64,000 bases of DNA from Bactericera cockerelli. Its lineage: Eukaryota > Arthropoda > Insecta > Hemiptera > Triozidae. Each line of letters starts with the position of its first letter. Position 1 is the stretch's first letter. The stretch covers positions 22,065,799-22,129,798 of the forward strand of contig CM044963.1 of NCBI GenBank assembly GCA_024516035.1, written 5' to 3'. A program made the translations under genes and the position numbers. Of the stretch, positions 19,657 to 32,775 are shown one piece after another. The notes under the pieces are model-generated. The model was not told the DNA's origin, made no database searches, and saw only the letters and a program-made list of their open reading frames with translations.

Positions 19657-22600
19657 ATGGAAAAACATATAATTTTTCTCTTAGCTTTTACAGCTCTCTT
19701 CATAGCAGGTGAGTTATTTTTTTTATCAAAACTTTTATGTGATTAAACACCTATTTTTACTTTTTTTAATTTAGAAGATAGTTGGCAGTTAAAAACACAC
19801 AAAATGAGGACCTCAGAAAACGGGTTTTAAAAAAGGGAATGGTTTAGTATCAAGGTAACTTTGACGCCAACAAGATATCACTACCTTCATTGGAAAAACT
19901 TTTTGGATAGGAGCTCTGTAACTTGCCCTTTTTATCAGTGGTATTTTTTTTGGGGGACATCTATACTTACAAGAATACAAAATAATGAGATGGTCAAAGA
20001 TTTTATATCTATACTCATCTGGTTACAGATGATAAAAATGGACACATACATGTAGGTACCAATTATTCGATCATAATTTTCGACATTTTTTTTTTAACCC
20101 TCATAAAATTTTATACTACGTTATGAGGGTTGAAATGATGACTTTATAACACTCTCAAGAAAAGCACTGTGCTTACACCGACGACATAAGATCAACAGAA
20201 TGACTAATGGAAACCTTCAAAGAATTGGAAGAAAACGGAAAATATCTTGGTTTATAAGAAGGTATCAGCTGACGAAGATAGAAGAGAAGCATCGGTTTTG
20301 ATAATTGGTGAGAAAACTTCCAAAGCAGTAGCACAATTCAAGTATCTGGGTGAGATAGTGACCAACAACGGAGGAACAAGTGCTGCCATTAAAGAAAGAC
20401 TCGAAATTGTGTACCTACTTTGCCAACCTAAAAATATTGAGAAAATAATCTAATCTCAAGAAACACCAAGCTCAAGATTTACAAAACCCTCATTAGACCA
20501 ATGTTAACATAGGAAATTGAGAGCTGTAGGACACAGCTAGACCAAGAAATGATAAGAAGGTTCAAAAGGAAAAAAATAAGAAGAATATACGCTCCTGTGA
20601 AAGAAGATGACTTAAAACTGGCGAATGAGAAATAATGGGAAAATAAATACAATCCTCATTTACGAAGACATCGTGAGATTCATCAAGGCGCAAAGGTTAG
20701 GAGGGTTTTGGTATGTACAGAGGATGGAGGATGACAGAATGTCAAAGATAATAGTAACACTACTAACAGCCAACGTGTATGGGACGCGAAAGAGAGGCAG
20801 ACCCAGACTGCGATGTATGGATCACGTTGAGGAAGATTTAAGGACAATGAGAGTGACAGGATGGGGAGCGAAAGTAAAAATTGATTGATTTTGTTCAATA
20901 ACCCAGAGAGAATCACTGCATTCTTGGACATTTAAAAATAACTATGCAACAAGATTAAGAAATTTGAAAATTAAAGGAAAATATCCTCTGGTAAAAAAAA
21001 ACTTCGTCCTCGAAAAAAATAGGCGCGAAAATATTTTTCGATTGTTGAAGAGGCCACTTTCAATTTCAAATCCATTCCTTCAATGCTAAAATACATATAA
21101 ATAATAGATACTTTTACAACTAGAGAGAGAGAGAGAATTAAAGAGGAAGTCTTCAAAACAAAAGACAGGTACGGTGTAGGAGAAACAGAAAAGAAAGAAA
21201 GAGATACTTGGAAAGAAAACTAGAGACAAGCAGGTACCTAAATACTAATGCAAATAAAGAAAGAGAGAGAGAGAGAGAGAAAAACAAAAATTCCTGCCCC
21301 GCTGGGAATCGAACCCAGGTCACCATGCGTACAATGCCTAGCGCGCTAACTCACTCTGCCACGGTGACTACTAATATGACCATGCAGTTGAAAGCGATGT
21401 TAAATTTTTGTTTAAAAAAAACGCTTGCAACCATTGGGACATTTTCATCTTTACTATTCAAGGTCCAAAACCCAACTGACCAAATTTCGTATTGTGCGCA
21501 TGACACATACCTTCTCTCTTCTCTCCCTCTACAATTCAATACTTCGCCATTGTGCGCATGACACACACTTTCCCTCTTTTCTCCCTTTACAATTCAATAT
21601 TTCGTTACATAATATCGTTACATAATATCGTTACATAATATCGTTACATAATTTCGTTACATAATTTCGTCACATAATTTTGGTTATGTGCCAGAGCAAA
21701 GACATGAAAATGTCAAAAACCGGAGAGAATGGAGGCCAAAGCCTACCCCGGGCTGTAGCGTCAGTTGGTAAGGTTAGGTAATGAGGGTTGAAAGAAAAAG
21801 TGTCGAAATATAAGGTCGCTTTTTTCACTGTCGAAAAATTGGTACATGCACTCTAAAAATTATTTATTTGAGTTGGTGAAAGGCTCAAGTCTCGAGAATA
21901 TATGCGGAGAAATACATGCACAGTGTGGGATCTGAACCACCTGATCCACATGCGAACGGGATTCACAGATCAGTCTTTTGTTTTACAGTTTACGGCACGA
22001 ATAAGAGGTCAGCTGCCGGAGATATTAGCAATCCAAAGAAAAGTAAAAAAAGTAAAAATGCAGATAAGTGAGTAGTTTTTTATATTATTATATGTAGTTT
22101 TTTAAGGATGAATGTTTCACAAACTTTTTGTCGGTGAAGAAATGGAACATCCTATCTTGTACTAGGTATGCCTACTCAATCATGAGTGACACAATTCTAA
22201 GTATCACTTGCACCGAGCCCAGGAACCTTGTTTAATTTTATGTCAAACTAGCGGGTTACACCCGCCGCTTCGCCAGCCCATCAAACACACACATCACACC
22301 ATACAGACACCGACGTATCACACCATACAGACACCAACATATCACACCACACACACACACCCACACACACACACGCACACGCATACCCACACACACCCAC
22401 ACACGCATACCCACACGCACACACCCACACACACACATACATACACAGACAGACACACAGACAGCTTTCTTTTATAGATATAGATAGTTTTTTTAGATAA
22501 TCATTTTTTGTTAGTTCTGATTACACGAAACGATTCCTGTGCAAAATTTCCCAGGAACATAGCTACTTTATTATGTTCGACAAAGGCCGAAAGCCATAAC

Positions 22601-23823
22601 ACAATGAAATCCTTTTAGGAAAAAAGCCTCATCATCATCATAGGGTGGCGTCATCGTGAACGATGGCAGCCAGACAGTGGAGGAATGACTCAGCACTTCA
22701 AATCCAAATTAGAAAAAAAAAGCCTAAAACACGTTCAAATCCATATTAGAAAAAAAGCCCGATAAAAAGTCCAACTCTGTAAGTATGACGTCACTTTTTT
22801 CAAATTCGGCAACGTTAAAAGGCTTAATAAGATCTCATAGTTCGTTTGACGTGGTTTTGATGTTGAAAATAGCTTTTTCTGGCATATTTGCAAATGAATC
22901 AGTCATTCACTAATTTTTACTCTCCTTATCCTATAGAAAGGAAAGTAATGGAATTTCATATTCAAATGACCCACTGACCCATTTTGGTGTCGGGTGAACA
23001 CAAGCTCACCGGAATATGTCTCTCATAAAGCCAGCTGTGATCAATGGGGCCGCACTGGTTCGAATTCCGGTGGAGTCTAATTTTTTTCGACTGTATACTT
23101 TGGATGTTACGGGGTCCCATACCTCGTGAGGAGAAATGAGTAGCTGCTTTAATGTGACAGTTGTGAACACATAAGAGTATGTATTGTGATGAATAACGAT
23201 AGTGGAAAGACATTTTATTACCGAGTGTACACGATGTAAACAATTTAAGAGGAAAAAATGTTTCTAAAATAATTCGAAGTGTATTTTTATTGACAAAACC
23301 ATTCATAAAACTATCATCTATCTTTGTTCATAGAGGAATAATTTGAGACGTATTTTTATTGAGCTAAACATTCGTAAATAAAGTAAAATATCTAACTGGG
23401 GTCTAAATAAAAACTGTACTTTTTCCTACAGGCAAAAAAGTCAGACAAGCAGAGTTGAAAATAGCCCTCTATTAAGTACAGATTTTGCCCAGAGAATGAA
23501 CGAGCTAGTTCAATCCGGAATGTATCGACAAAGGCCTCTTTCAACTTTGCCGAAAGAACAGCGGCGGCAAGTATGGAACGAAATAAAGCCGAAAAAAAAA
23601 CCGTGGTAGAGATTTACAAGGATCTCCTTCTCTGGTAACGAGCAACGTCAATACGCAGACAAATGATGCAGGATCAAGCCATTTCCCTAACGTAGCCAGC
23701 AGGCTGGAGGAACTGGAAAAAAGGCAGGAGGAACTGGAAGCTGCTTCATGGCTAGAGCAACTCGATAAAAAAGATGGTGGAATTTTTCGTGATACTCCTG
23801 GAACTCCTCCTCCGTCGTGGTAA
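19657..23823 (+). CDS. Putative secreted protein, copy B (three exons, frameshifted)
   Basis: Exons are 19657-19708, 21989-22067 and 23432-23823, with the same phases and splice sites as copy A (GTGAGT donors, TTTTACAG and CCTACAG acceptors). Exon 1 is a signal peptide, MEKHIIFLLAFTALFIA; exon 2 matches copy A (YGTNKRSAAGD...KNADK). Exon 3 shares SPLLSTDFAQRM, DLQGSPSL..NVNTQTN and the end AASWLEQLD...DTPGTPPPSW. It lacks the 16-residue array, having only LEELEKRQEELE there. The frame hits TAG at 23607 just after a run of nine A (23592-23600); an indel in that run would explain the stop. As read, the product is 102 residues. Intron 1 is 2.3 kb and holds LINE debris, against 0.4 kb in copy A. 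Function unknown; pseudogene or base-call error both possible. Confidence 0.68.
20155..20890 (+). pseudogene. Degenerate LINE reverse-transcriptase fragment in intron 1 of copy B
   Basis: Broken frames give HCAYTDDI (a worn Y-A-D-D site), FKYLGEIVTNNG and, at the 3' end, GRPRLRCMDHVEEDLRTM with an RTGW-like end. This is the classic C-terminal part of RTE-like endonuclease-reverse transcriptases of invertebrates. Stops and frame changes make it dead. Confidence 0.7.
21285..21410 (-). repeat. tRNA-like SINE fragment (family G-like)
   Basis: A minus-strand head has B box GGGTTCGATTCCCAG. The flank TGACCATGCAGTTGAAAGCG is the SINE tail seen at position 1. Confidence 0.6.
21415..21720 (+). repeat. 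Dispersed repeat with CGTTACATAATAT units
   Basis: Inverse copy of 11280-11665; six or seven units of 11-12 bp at 21600-21680, ending TTGGTTATGTGCCAGAGC. Confidence 0.7.
22247..22490 (+). repeat. Repeat with CA-rich microsatellite
   Basis: It starts AACTAGCGGGTTACACCCGC, is filled by (CACACA/CATACC)n at 22285-22460 and ends TTTTATAGATATAGATAG. The start and end match the family at 8401 and 12870. Open frames are microsatellite translations. Confidence 0.7.
22491..23431 (+). other. Intron 2 of copy B
   Basis: The last 280 bases match intron 2 of copy A (18256-18614): AGCAGCTAC.. motifs, TTAAGAGGAAA and ATAAAGTAAAATATCT shortly before the acceptor. The first 650 bases are extra and include a family H end (CTCCTTATCCTATAGAAAGG at 22922). 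Confidence 0.6.
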
Positions 23824-26000
23824 TAAGTTTTTCTTGTCATTTTAATTTTTTTTTTTAATTTTCATAAATTAACGGGGTAAACCCATGTTTATTTGATATA
23901 AATATAGTTAAGATACATAAATATATAATAAAGATAAATAGAAAAAGACAATAAAATTGTTTGATCTTATAAATATAGTTATATTTTATGATTATAACAA
24001 AATATTAAGTTTCCAATATCTTTCTTAATTTATCTTTTATTTCATTGATCGAAAAAGAGAAGGGATGTATAAATGAATCAGAATTAGAAGCTTGATTAAA
24101 TAATCTTATCATTCTATTAAGCGGTTTGTGGAAGGTATAGTTCCTTGAGCAGAAATCTAAGTCAAAAATGTCTTTGTTCCGAGGATTTCGGCCTGATCAT
24201 AAGTTTCTCTTGCAAAAATCATGTTTATTAATGATGATTTTAAATTGATAAAATAAATGGATTATTTCCCATTTCAAACTCAAATTTGAGTAATCAAGTT
24301 CGCCGGTAGGCAAGCGCTCGTCAAGTAGCGCCAGCCAACCGGCCTAAATTAACACGAAACAGAGTTTATATGTATTTTGTTTTATTGTTTTCGCCCACTT
24401 CCCGCTCACTTTTATCCATTTTTATTTCAAATTCGTAATGAGACGCGAAAATAGATTGTGTTTCACGAAAGCGCGAGGTTCCTACGTACAGTTAAAGTCG
24501 TTTACTGGCCACGCCGAAAATCTTGAATTTCATGAAATTATTCATACTGGTTTTTTTTTCAGACCAATTTTCTGTCAAGGGTACAGCAACGTGTGCTTAT
24601 CGTGGAAAGACGTGAGCTACGTTTTTGAATAGGGAATTTTCATCTCTGCATACCTTTTATAGTTTCACGTATTTATTTTTTATAGGATAGGAGATAAAGC
24701 CTTTTACAAGAAAACCGTATTTATTTTTTATTTTCTGGATATCCTAGATATGTATTTTTAGTGTTTTTAGACAGGTCTAGTCAATAAGAACAAGCACACT
24801 TAATTTCAGATGGTTGAAACAAGTAGAAAAGTATATAAAGCCCTCTAAAGGAATATCTATAATGAACACTGGAGCCCCGCCTATTTATCCCAAGTGGATG
24901 ACTGAAAGTTCTTTCTAAAGGTCTAATTACGCAGAATTATACTATGATGTAAATAAAATTTTAAAAACATCAGCGACAGTGTGAGACATAAAAATAAAAA
25001 ACTGAATTTTAATTTATGAGAGTAACAAAATATCTTCATCTAACATGGAACTTAAAGTAGGTATGCGGTTTACGTCCTCGCTTCATCCAAGCTGCCAACA
25101 GACCGACTTATCAGAATGGGAATAATAACGTACTATAACTTCGTTCAAAGATTTCTACATCACGATAATATTAACATGACAAACATAATTATATTTCAAA
25201 GGTAAAACATTTCTTCAAACTCACTACTGAGAGGAAGCGTGCCTCTGATATTATTAGAAAAGTATAAATATTGGCCAGTAAGAGGCAAAATATTGATTAA
25301 TGTAGATCAAATGATGAATATAAAAAAAATTAGTCCACCGTCGACTGGTGTAGGTAAAACACAAAGTTTGCGAAGTGACCTGGGTTCGAATCCCGGCTAG
25401 GTAGAATTTAATAAATTCTACCTAGCCGGATGGACGATTTGGATGGACGATTTTTTATCACGTTAGCAGATTACTACACATAAATTTCAGAACAAAACAG
25501 TGTGCAGTAGTCAAGGACGTGGTTCTGTAACTATACAACATGGTTCTTTCAAGAGTATTATTTTGTTGTGTGACTAATTACGTGAAAAATAATTCCTTGA
25601 AACATTGAAAATTGACGATTTTTAATATCAGTTCTTTTTAATTATTCCAACACTTGACGACTACCTATATTTACACGAAGTGTTTTTTGGGGGATAATAC
25701 TATATCCGGCAAGTTTTGCGACATTGAGACAAACATGACATAGGTACGTGGTGGAAATTAATTATACCCACACTGTTTTAGTTTTACATAAAAGTAAATA
25801 AATTAGAAATGCGCATGCGCAAACAACATGAGCGAAAACAAAAACAATTGAACATCTGTCAAGACAGAAACAACAGTACAACACAGAACACAACTACTGC
25901 AACAGTACATCAGGAGAAAAATCGACTGTTTTTCAAATTTGTGTTAATCACTATGAGATATCACAATGAATCATATTCGCTTTACTATACATATATTTGC
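23824..26000. other. Stretch downstream of copy B without recognised gene
   Basis: A satellite-like monomer (GATCATAAGTTTCTCTTGCA) appears singly at 24195. At 24290-24425 lies the reverse copy of the dispersed repeat at 140-270. At 25355-25410 there is a tRNA-like fragment with B box GGGTTCGAATCCCGG. The frame at 24438-24632 shows no domain or splice support. Confidence 0.45.
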
Positions 26001-26220
26001 TGAACTTGGGACTCAAACCACCGACCTCCGGTTAAGAGTCCGCCGGATAATCGATCAAGCTACTCAGGTAGATAGAGTTTTAGATGTCATGTTTGTGTTC
26101 ATCACTTTCGTGATATCACAACTACTCAAACTCGCTTTAACAAATCTACGCTGAATCCGGGACTTGAAACACCGACCTCCAGGTTACAAGTCCACAACCT
26201 TATCGATCAACTATATCATT
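26000..26220 (-). repeat. Two family E tRNA-like SINE fragments in tandem
   Basis: 26000-26075 and 26090-26220 each carry a reversed B-box region (GGGACTTGAAACACCGAC in the second) and GTGATATCAC-type tails. Confidence 0.6.
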
Positions 26221-26607
26221 CATTATAGGGATAATTTATTGATCGACAGTTACTTAGTCCGCAGCCTTATCGATCATTCTACTAAGGTAGGTAAAAAAAA
26301 GGATGAGCTCCAACAGAGAATAGCATAAAGAAAACTAAGAAAAGAGCAAAAGAAATAGAAATACGACAGATACACGAAGGAGGAAAACATTAATGAGTAG
26401 AGAGAAAATTAAGACGTAAACATACATTAGAAGACATAATTAAACTGTATGATGGGAAGTCATTCACCACGTATGCTACTTTCATAATTGTCTAGGTAAG
26501 TACTTCTAACTTTAGATTATTGTTGCTAATAAGTTAAACGTTAGATGCAACTCAAGCATGAATAACGGATTGTCTTTCACTGAAATTTCTCTTTCTATTA
26601 CTGGTAG

Positions 26608-26820
26608 TTAAGTGATTAAAGCGCTAGTCAGGTAATCCAGGTAGCGTACGGATCCGTTGGTTCGAATCCCAACTAGTGCATAAATTTTTCCTCATTAATT
26701 TGAGTTTGTGACCACATAATAATAAGACTATGAAGGTTAGGTGGTAGAAAATGCTTTGAGCATTAACCACGCCCGGTGGTTAACTTCCACTAAAGGGTAT
26801 TAATTATTATTATTATTATC
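26608..26820 (+). repeat. tRNA-derived SINE (family A), near complete
   Basis: The head has an A-box region TGGTAGTTAAGTGATTAAAG and B box GGTTCGAATCCCAAC. The body has TCATTAATTTGAGTTTGTGA, the core hairpin AATGCTTTGAGCATT (26750-26764) and CACGCCCGGTGGTTAAC, ending in an ATT repeat tail. Confidence 0.75.
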
Positions 26821-28150
26821 ATCAACTGGAATTTTCTCTTGGCCCTAGTACTTTCAATAATCTTGTTAAAATTTTGTTAATTGATTGAGTCCAACCTATT
26901 TCTACACTACTTTAAATCAATTATTGCTGCTGTACTTGTCATGTCATGTCTATCAAGCATTTATTTTTTTTACTATACATATTACATTTTACTATTCACC
27001 TTTCTTAAATGTTATACCTCATGTTTATATCTATACTTGTCTTATCGTGAGTAGCATATAATAGGTTGATCCCCATTTATTGTGAGGGAATCAACTGTTT
27101 GTTTTCACTTTAAATAAATTAAAATTAAAATAAATTTTAAAAAAATATCTTTTTCTTCTCTGTGTCTCTTTCATTATTTATCTTTCTTAATGATGAGTTA
27201 AATCTAATGCAACCGAAATATTAAGAGAACGAGAATATCTATCTATCCCTCTATTTCCTGTTTCTAAACTTCCTCTCTCTCTCTCTCTATAGTATCTAAT
27301 TTTTCGTTCTCTCTCTTCTTCTCCCAACTTTTCTTTGTATAAAATAATAAATATAGCAAAATATTCATGTGTGTTTACTATAATATAAGTAGAAAAAGTG
27401 ATAAGGGAAGATTTAATTATAAGAATTTGTATTCGCGCCGTGTAATTAAAAACTATGCAATGCGCAATATTCCAAAGACCTTAAATGGAAAGGATAGAAA
27501 TTGATAATGAATTTAATGGGGCGTGAGAGGAAAATATAGACATTGGGAGAAAAAGTAAGAGAGTAGAATAGAGGGCCAGAACCAATCAGGACAAAATAGA
27601 TAGGAAGCGATAGGATGAAAGGCCATTAACCATTGTCTATCTATATTCTGTGGTGTGTATGACCATATAGATAGATAGATCTATATTCTATTATATTGAA
27701 GTGATGTTTTTCAACTTTAAAGTTATATATACCACTATTTTAACCATTGTATGTAAGGCAATGCATACTGGGCAATGTATAAAATAAATTTTGTAACTTC
27801 TGGTCAGTGGTTCGAATTCCAAATTTGGCATTAAATAATTACTGTGAAATCACGCATGACAGATATTTGTAAAATTCTTGTCTTTACGTGCTACCCACTA
27901 ATATGTTTGCACAACGGAATACACAATTTTAATTAATTCATCTTCTTCTCTTACTTTTCCTTCTCCCAAACCATTCATATCTCTCTGATAAGTGCCATAT
28001 CTTTCTCTCCGTCTCATCAATTCATTCATAGTTATCTTCATTACATAACAGTGTCTTAGAGACTTTATCTTCTATTCATCAGTACCTACCTAATAATACT
28101 TCTATTGTCGTACAAAACAACTAAGTAAGTAATGTTTCATTCCTATCAAT
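26821..28150. other. AT-rich stretch, no gene recognised
   Basis: Short CT tracts (27270-27330), AGATAGATAGAT at 27668 and unremarkable AT-rich sequence; no long frames. Confidence 0.45.
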
Positions 28151-28159
28151 CATAATAAC

Positions 28160-29440
28160 ATCTTTTTCATGCTCTCTCCCTCTTTCTCTCTCTATCTATA
28201 TCTCTCTCCTTTTTTTTCTCTCTCTCCCTCTTTTTTTCTCTCTCTCTCTGTCTTTCTCTATCTGTGTCTATCTCTCTCCCTATTTCTCCCTCTCTGAAGA
28301 AGTAAGTGAGCATTATTTTTGTAAAAATGTTCAATCTAATTCTACTTTTTCGAATTTTTGTCTAGCTTTTTCTAATTCTTCTAAGATTTCTCTATCTCCC
28401 TCTTCTCTTCTCTTTTCCTCCCTCTCTCTCTCTCTCTCTCTTTCTATCTCTCTCCCCCTCTCTCTTTCGTCTTGTAGCCCTCGGGATAATTTTCTGAAGC
28501 TATGCCAACGAACAAGGTTTAATGCCGAGCTTCATCTCATTATTGTAAACTGTAAGGCTACACACACCTCTCGAAGTGGGACAAAGGAAGAAATCAAGAG
28601 AGGGATAGAGACTAGTGGGTGAGATGATAGGAGAGGATGAGAACAGGAAGGAGGATAAAGAAAGAAGTTAGAATCGCATTATACGTATAAGTAAACATGA
28701 GAGACAGAGAAAGAGAAAGAACGAGAAAGGAATAAGAGAAATATGAGTAAGGGATTGAAAGAAAAACTGAGAGAGATAGAGAAACAAAGAAAAAGAAGGA
28801 GAAAAGGCATCCATATTTTCTTTTTTTTTTTTTTTTCAAGAACGAGAAAGAAAGAATAAGAGAGAGGAGGAAGGGAGAGAGAGGAAGGGAGAGAGAGAGG
28901 AAGAGAGAGAGAGGAAGCGAGAGAGAGAGAGAGAGAAGAAGCGAGAGAGAGAGAGAGAGAGAAGAAGAGAGAGATGAAAATAAGAGAGGAAGATAGATTA
29001 GAAGTGGAGAGAGGAAATGGAAAGTTAATGCACGAGTTAGAGGTGTGAAAAAGTGAAGAATAGGAAGGAGGAGATAATGGTCGCATTATGAAAGAAAACA
29101 ATCAGGAGAGAGGAGGAGTAGAAAGGAGATGGAATGATGAGCAGAAGTGATTTTCTTATAAAAACAGAAAACACGACAAAGAAAGTGAGAGAGATAGTAA
29201 GAGAAAAAAGAGAGAGGAACAGGGAGAGAGGAAGAGATAATTATAATATAATGAAAAAAGAGACGAAACATGGAAAAATTAGAAAGAGAGTGTGGCAGAT
29301 AAGAATCACATTATAAAAGAAAAGGAAGAGAGATAGAATAAGGAAGAGGTGAAATGATGTTGGGGAAAAAGAGACGGAGAGACATAGTAGAATTAGCAGG
29401 AAAAAGAGGGAGACAAGAATCACATTATATTTTTTAAAGT
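28160..29440. repeat. (CT)n and (GA)n tracts with a purine-strand switch
   Basis: CT-rich at 28160-28480, GA-rich at 28600-29410. All frames (28612-29423) are Ser/Leu or Arg/Glu translations of simple repeats. Short units such as GAATCACATTATA recur near 29306 and 29419. Confidence 0.8.
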
Positions 29441-30940
29441 GCCTATTATTCTGATGTATACCCTTGTTATTATAGGTACCAGACGATAATCCTTTCTTCT
29501 CTCTCTCTCTCTCCTTCCTTTTTCTCTCATTACTAATATAATATTCAGATTTCTCTTTCCTTACATTCCACCCCTCATCCTTCTCTCTACGCTAGTACAA
29601 GGTTTTCTATAGCCATCTCTAAGTTTTTATGCTAACAATATTATTATCTACAGCTTTCTTCTTATCCCTTCCTTTCTATATGTTTCACACCTCTTTCGTT
29701 CTCCACATAGCTTTCTCTTTCTCCTCTTTGCTCATAAATAATATGCACCAGGTCTCTATCTATCTCCTCCTTCTTCTATCCTTTTCACTTAATCTCTCCC
29801 TACCAATCTCTTCTCCATTTCTTTTTCTACTAACATCCCATTATCTGAAGCTCTTTTATCTATCATTCATTATCTTCCATCACCTCACCAATAAAAATAG
29901 AGTACCTAACTAATGTTTTTTTTCGACCTCTCAATTTTTCCCGACAACATTGAAAATTTCTCTCTTTCAATGTTTAAAGAGAAATTACGAGAATTACTCA
30001 CTTTCGTTTTCCTAAAACTTTCTTTGCTTGATCATCCGCCGACATCCAGGTGACAAGACCACTCATTTATAGAGCTACTGAGATTTCATTTCTTTACAAT
30101 CTTTACATAATAATTTTGTATTTTTATACCAAGAATATTGTTCAGTAACAGTCAGTAAGCAGTAAGCACGTACTGTAAATCTATGTCTCGTTGTTCCACT
30201 TATTTTTCATACTGAGTTTGCCTCTTTTCTCTTCCTTCCACAGTTACTTTTCATTTCTGAAATTTTTCTACAAGCAATCAACTTCTATGTCTCAGACTAT
30301 AAAATACTACGAAGTCATTAAATTTGATACAAAAATAATTCAAGATTACTGAAGCGTCCTCGGACATTTTGTATAAGAGGGAATAATAGGAAGAGACCTT
30401 TAGGAGTTGAAATAGTCTTAATTGTTCACTGAATAGTCTTTTCATTGTTTTAATGGTCTGTGTAATTGTTCTTTCGCTTCAATAATGAGTTGCTCTTATG
30501 TACTGTTGATGTCAAGGGAATGTTCTAACCTGTGACAGTCCAAATTAAATTGAAAAAAGAATGTCGTAAGCACTATTTGACAGTCCCCGGGATCGAAAAA
30601 CAAAGGTTATGAAGTTTCGTTTTTCTAGTTGTAAATTACAAATATTGTTCTACCATCCACTAATATTCATATGATAACAAAAATATATAACATACAATGT
30701 TAATGATGTTAAAAGATTAAATATTGCCTCTTTAAGTAAAACAAATTACAACTAATATAATATCATATACGTACATAGTTTTCAATTTTTCAACATAAAA
30801 AAAACAAGAGAAAATTATGACATAATATCACATTTCTAACAATGTATGTATACTATTTATTTTTGATAATATATCAAAAATACAGGAATACGGGAGTCAA
30901 TAGTTCTAATACTACGATTATTTGACCAAATACTTCATTA
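29441..30940. other. AT-rich stretch, no gene recognised
   Basis: CT-rich at 29490-29880. A weak SINE-like scrap lies at 30035-30085 (CGCCGACATCCAGGTGACAA). Nothing else stands out. Confidence 0.4.
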
Positions 30941-30944
30941 TTAG

Positions 30945-31125
30945 CTCGTAATGCCACCACTGGTCGCTATTCACACAAATAGCTACTCTTTTTTTCTTGT
31001 ATGAGCGAATCTCATTACGTCCAAGTACACAGCAGAAAAAAATGGCCACTGCCGGGGCCGGGGATCGAACCCGGGTCATGTAGCATACAAGCCGGGTGCG
31101 CTACTCCACTCGGCCACGTTGAATA
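30945..31125 (-). repeat. tRNA-derived SINE (family D)
   Basis: A minus-strand head with A box TGGCCGAGTGGAGTAGCG and B box GGGTTCGATCCCCGG, tail ACCAGTGGTGGCATTACGAG. The D-arm resembles Leu/Ser-type tRNAs, but no closed acceptor stem is seen. Confidence 0.7.
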
Positions 31126-31239
31126 ATTCAGACATTGATGCAGTGGACACTAACGTAATTAGACGGATTTTTTTGTAAACAAAACTTGATTGATAGATCG
31201 ACAGGTAAGATCCGAACTAAAAAAATTACACCACACCAA

Positions 31240-31620
31240 ATATTATGTATTGTTGATTCAATTTGGCTGCAAGTATTTTGTAAGAGACATGATCAAAGAC
31301 TTTGCTAAAATCAATAAAAAGCTACGGCAGTATAGATATTTTTGAAAAAGGAAGGGAATAGGAGAAGGCCTAAGACAGAACCTTGAGGCACACCAAAGAG
31401 GAAATGCTTCTTCTGAGACGTCTTCTTTTGGGAATCACGTTATTGATTACGATCAGAAAGGTGATATCGGAACCAACATATATAACATTGCCAAACCTGA
31501 ATTTATTAGTTAGCAATTTGATTAGCAGTATTTTATGTAAAACTAGATCACAGGCTTTGTTAAAACCAAATAAACTCAAGTGCAATGGTCAATTTTTTGT
31601 TCTTTAACACAAGGGGGCAA
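31240..31620 (-). pseudogene. Degenerate Jockey/CR1-like LINE reverse-transcriptase fragment
   Basis: On the minus strand 31585-31400 reads LFGFNKACDLVLHKILLIKL, a worn motif A region, followed at 31395-31345 by GVPQGSVLGLLLF (motif B region). Downstream at 31330-31245 a second motif A scrap reads FIDFSKVFDHVSYKILAAKL, so two truncated pieces lie in tandem. Not functional. Confidence 0.7.
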
Positions 31621-32775
31621 TCAAATTTATGTAATATTTAATAAACCAACTTGAGATAATAATACTAGAAGACCGAATTTTAAAATGAGATTAGGTTTAA
31701 GAAAAGCCAGACTGTCCCTCAAGTCGGGCTGTGCGCTGTGATTGAACTGGTTCAAACTGAGAGTTGAAGGAGAGTCTGGCTTATCTACTATTTAATCTTG
31801 TTTTATAATTTGGCCCTGAATTTAAATTATTAATTTATATAGATAGGCAAAGAAAAAGTATACTTACAAGATTACGGTGGACCGCTGCAAGCATGACCCA
31901 ACACATGGCACAACACAAATGAAGAATAATATTAAATGATATTGTAAAACAATTTATACCATAGCACTTAGTATTTAATCAAATCTGGATTTATTACTAA
32001 ATAAATTATTCTTAATTGTGTTTTAACATGAACACATTTTTTTTTTTTTTTTTTTTTTTTTTAATTGCTCCTTCCTTTTATTTTACTGTCATTCCAAGTT
32101 AAGGCGTATTGAATTATAAATATTTTATTTGACATCAACATTTGACAAGGTTCTATTATTTTTACTATTACTGTAAATATTTAAAAACTTCCCGCAAAGA
32201 TAAATAAATATATTTTTCATATTTTACCTATTCCTAGCTATCGGAACTAATGTGTTGGTTTTTTCAATCTTCTTTGTTGAACTTCTGATTTCCAGCTAAA
32301 GAAATCACTAAAACTGTCTAACAATCCAAGAGAAGAAAAATATCAATGTTTAAAACAAATCCCACGTATTCTACACACTTTGGTTTTTCTCCGAACATTC
32401 TACAAGTGGAATTAGAAAACCCTAAAACGTGTCACTCTAAAACATCGCGAAACTGGTTCACTCAATTCTTACTGACACTCAGAAACCGAACAAACTCGCT
32501 TGGAAAAAAAAAGAATTCGAAACTTATCATCACACGAAGAGAAAGACTGGAAAAAAGTTGAAAAATAAATTTAATTTTCCAACCGTTGAAAAGTTCCAAA
32601 CCCGGGACGCAACTGACGCGAACTATCGAACAACACGCCCGTCCTCCTAGACGCTCAGCCTACGACTGAAGCTCTGAAGCTCGGGAGCAGATAGCAGCTG
32701 GGAGACACAGGAGGGGGAGAGGGAGGGAACGGAGGAAAAGGACTCAAATTTTTATAGAATTACAATATATCCCGT
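31621..32775. other. No gene recognised
   Basis: A T23-type run lies at 32038-32062. The frame at 32346-32561 has no recognisable domain. A GC-richer patch at 32590-32745 has no splice or coding support. Confidence 0.4.
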
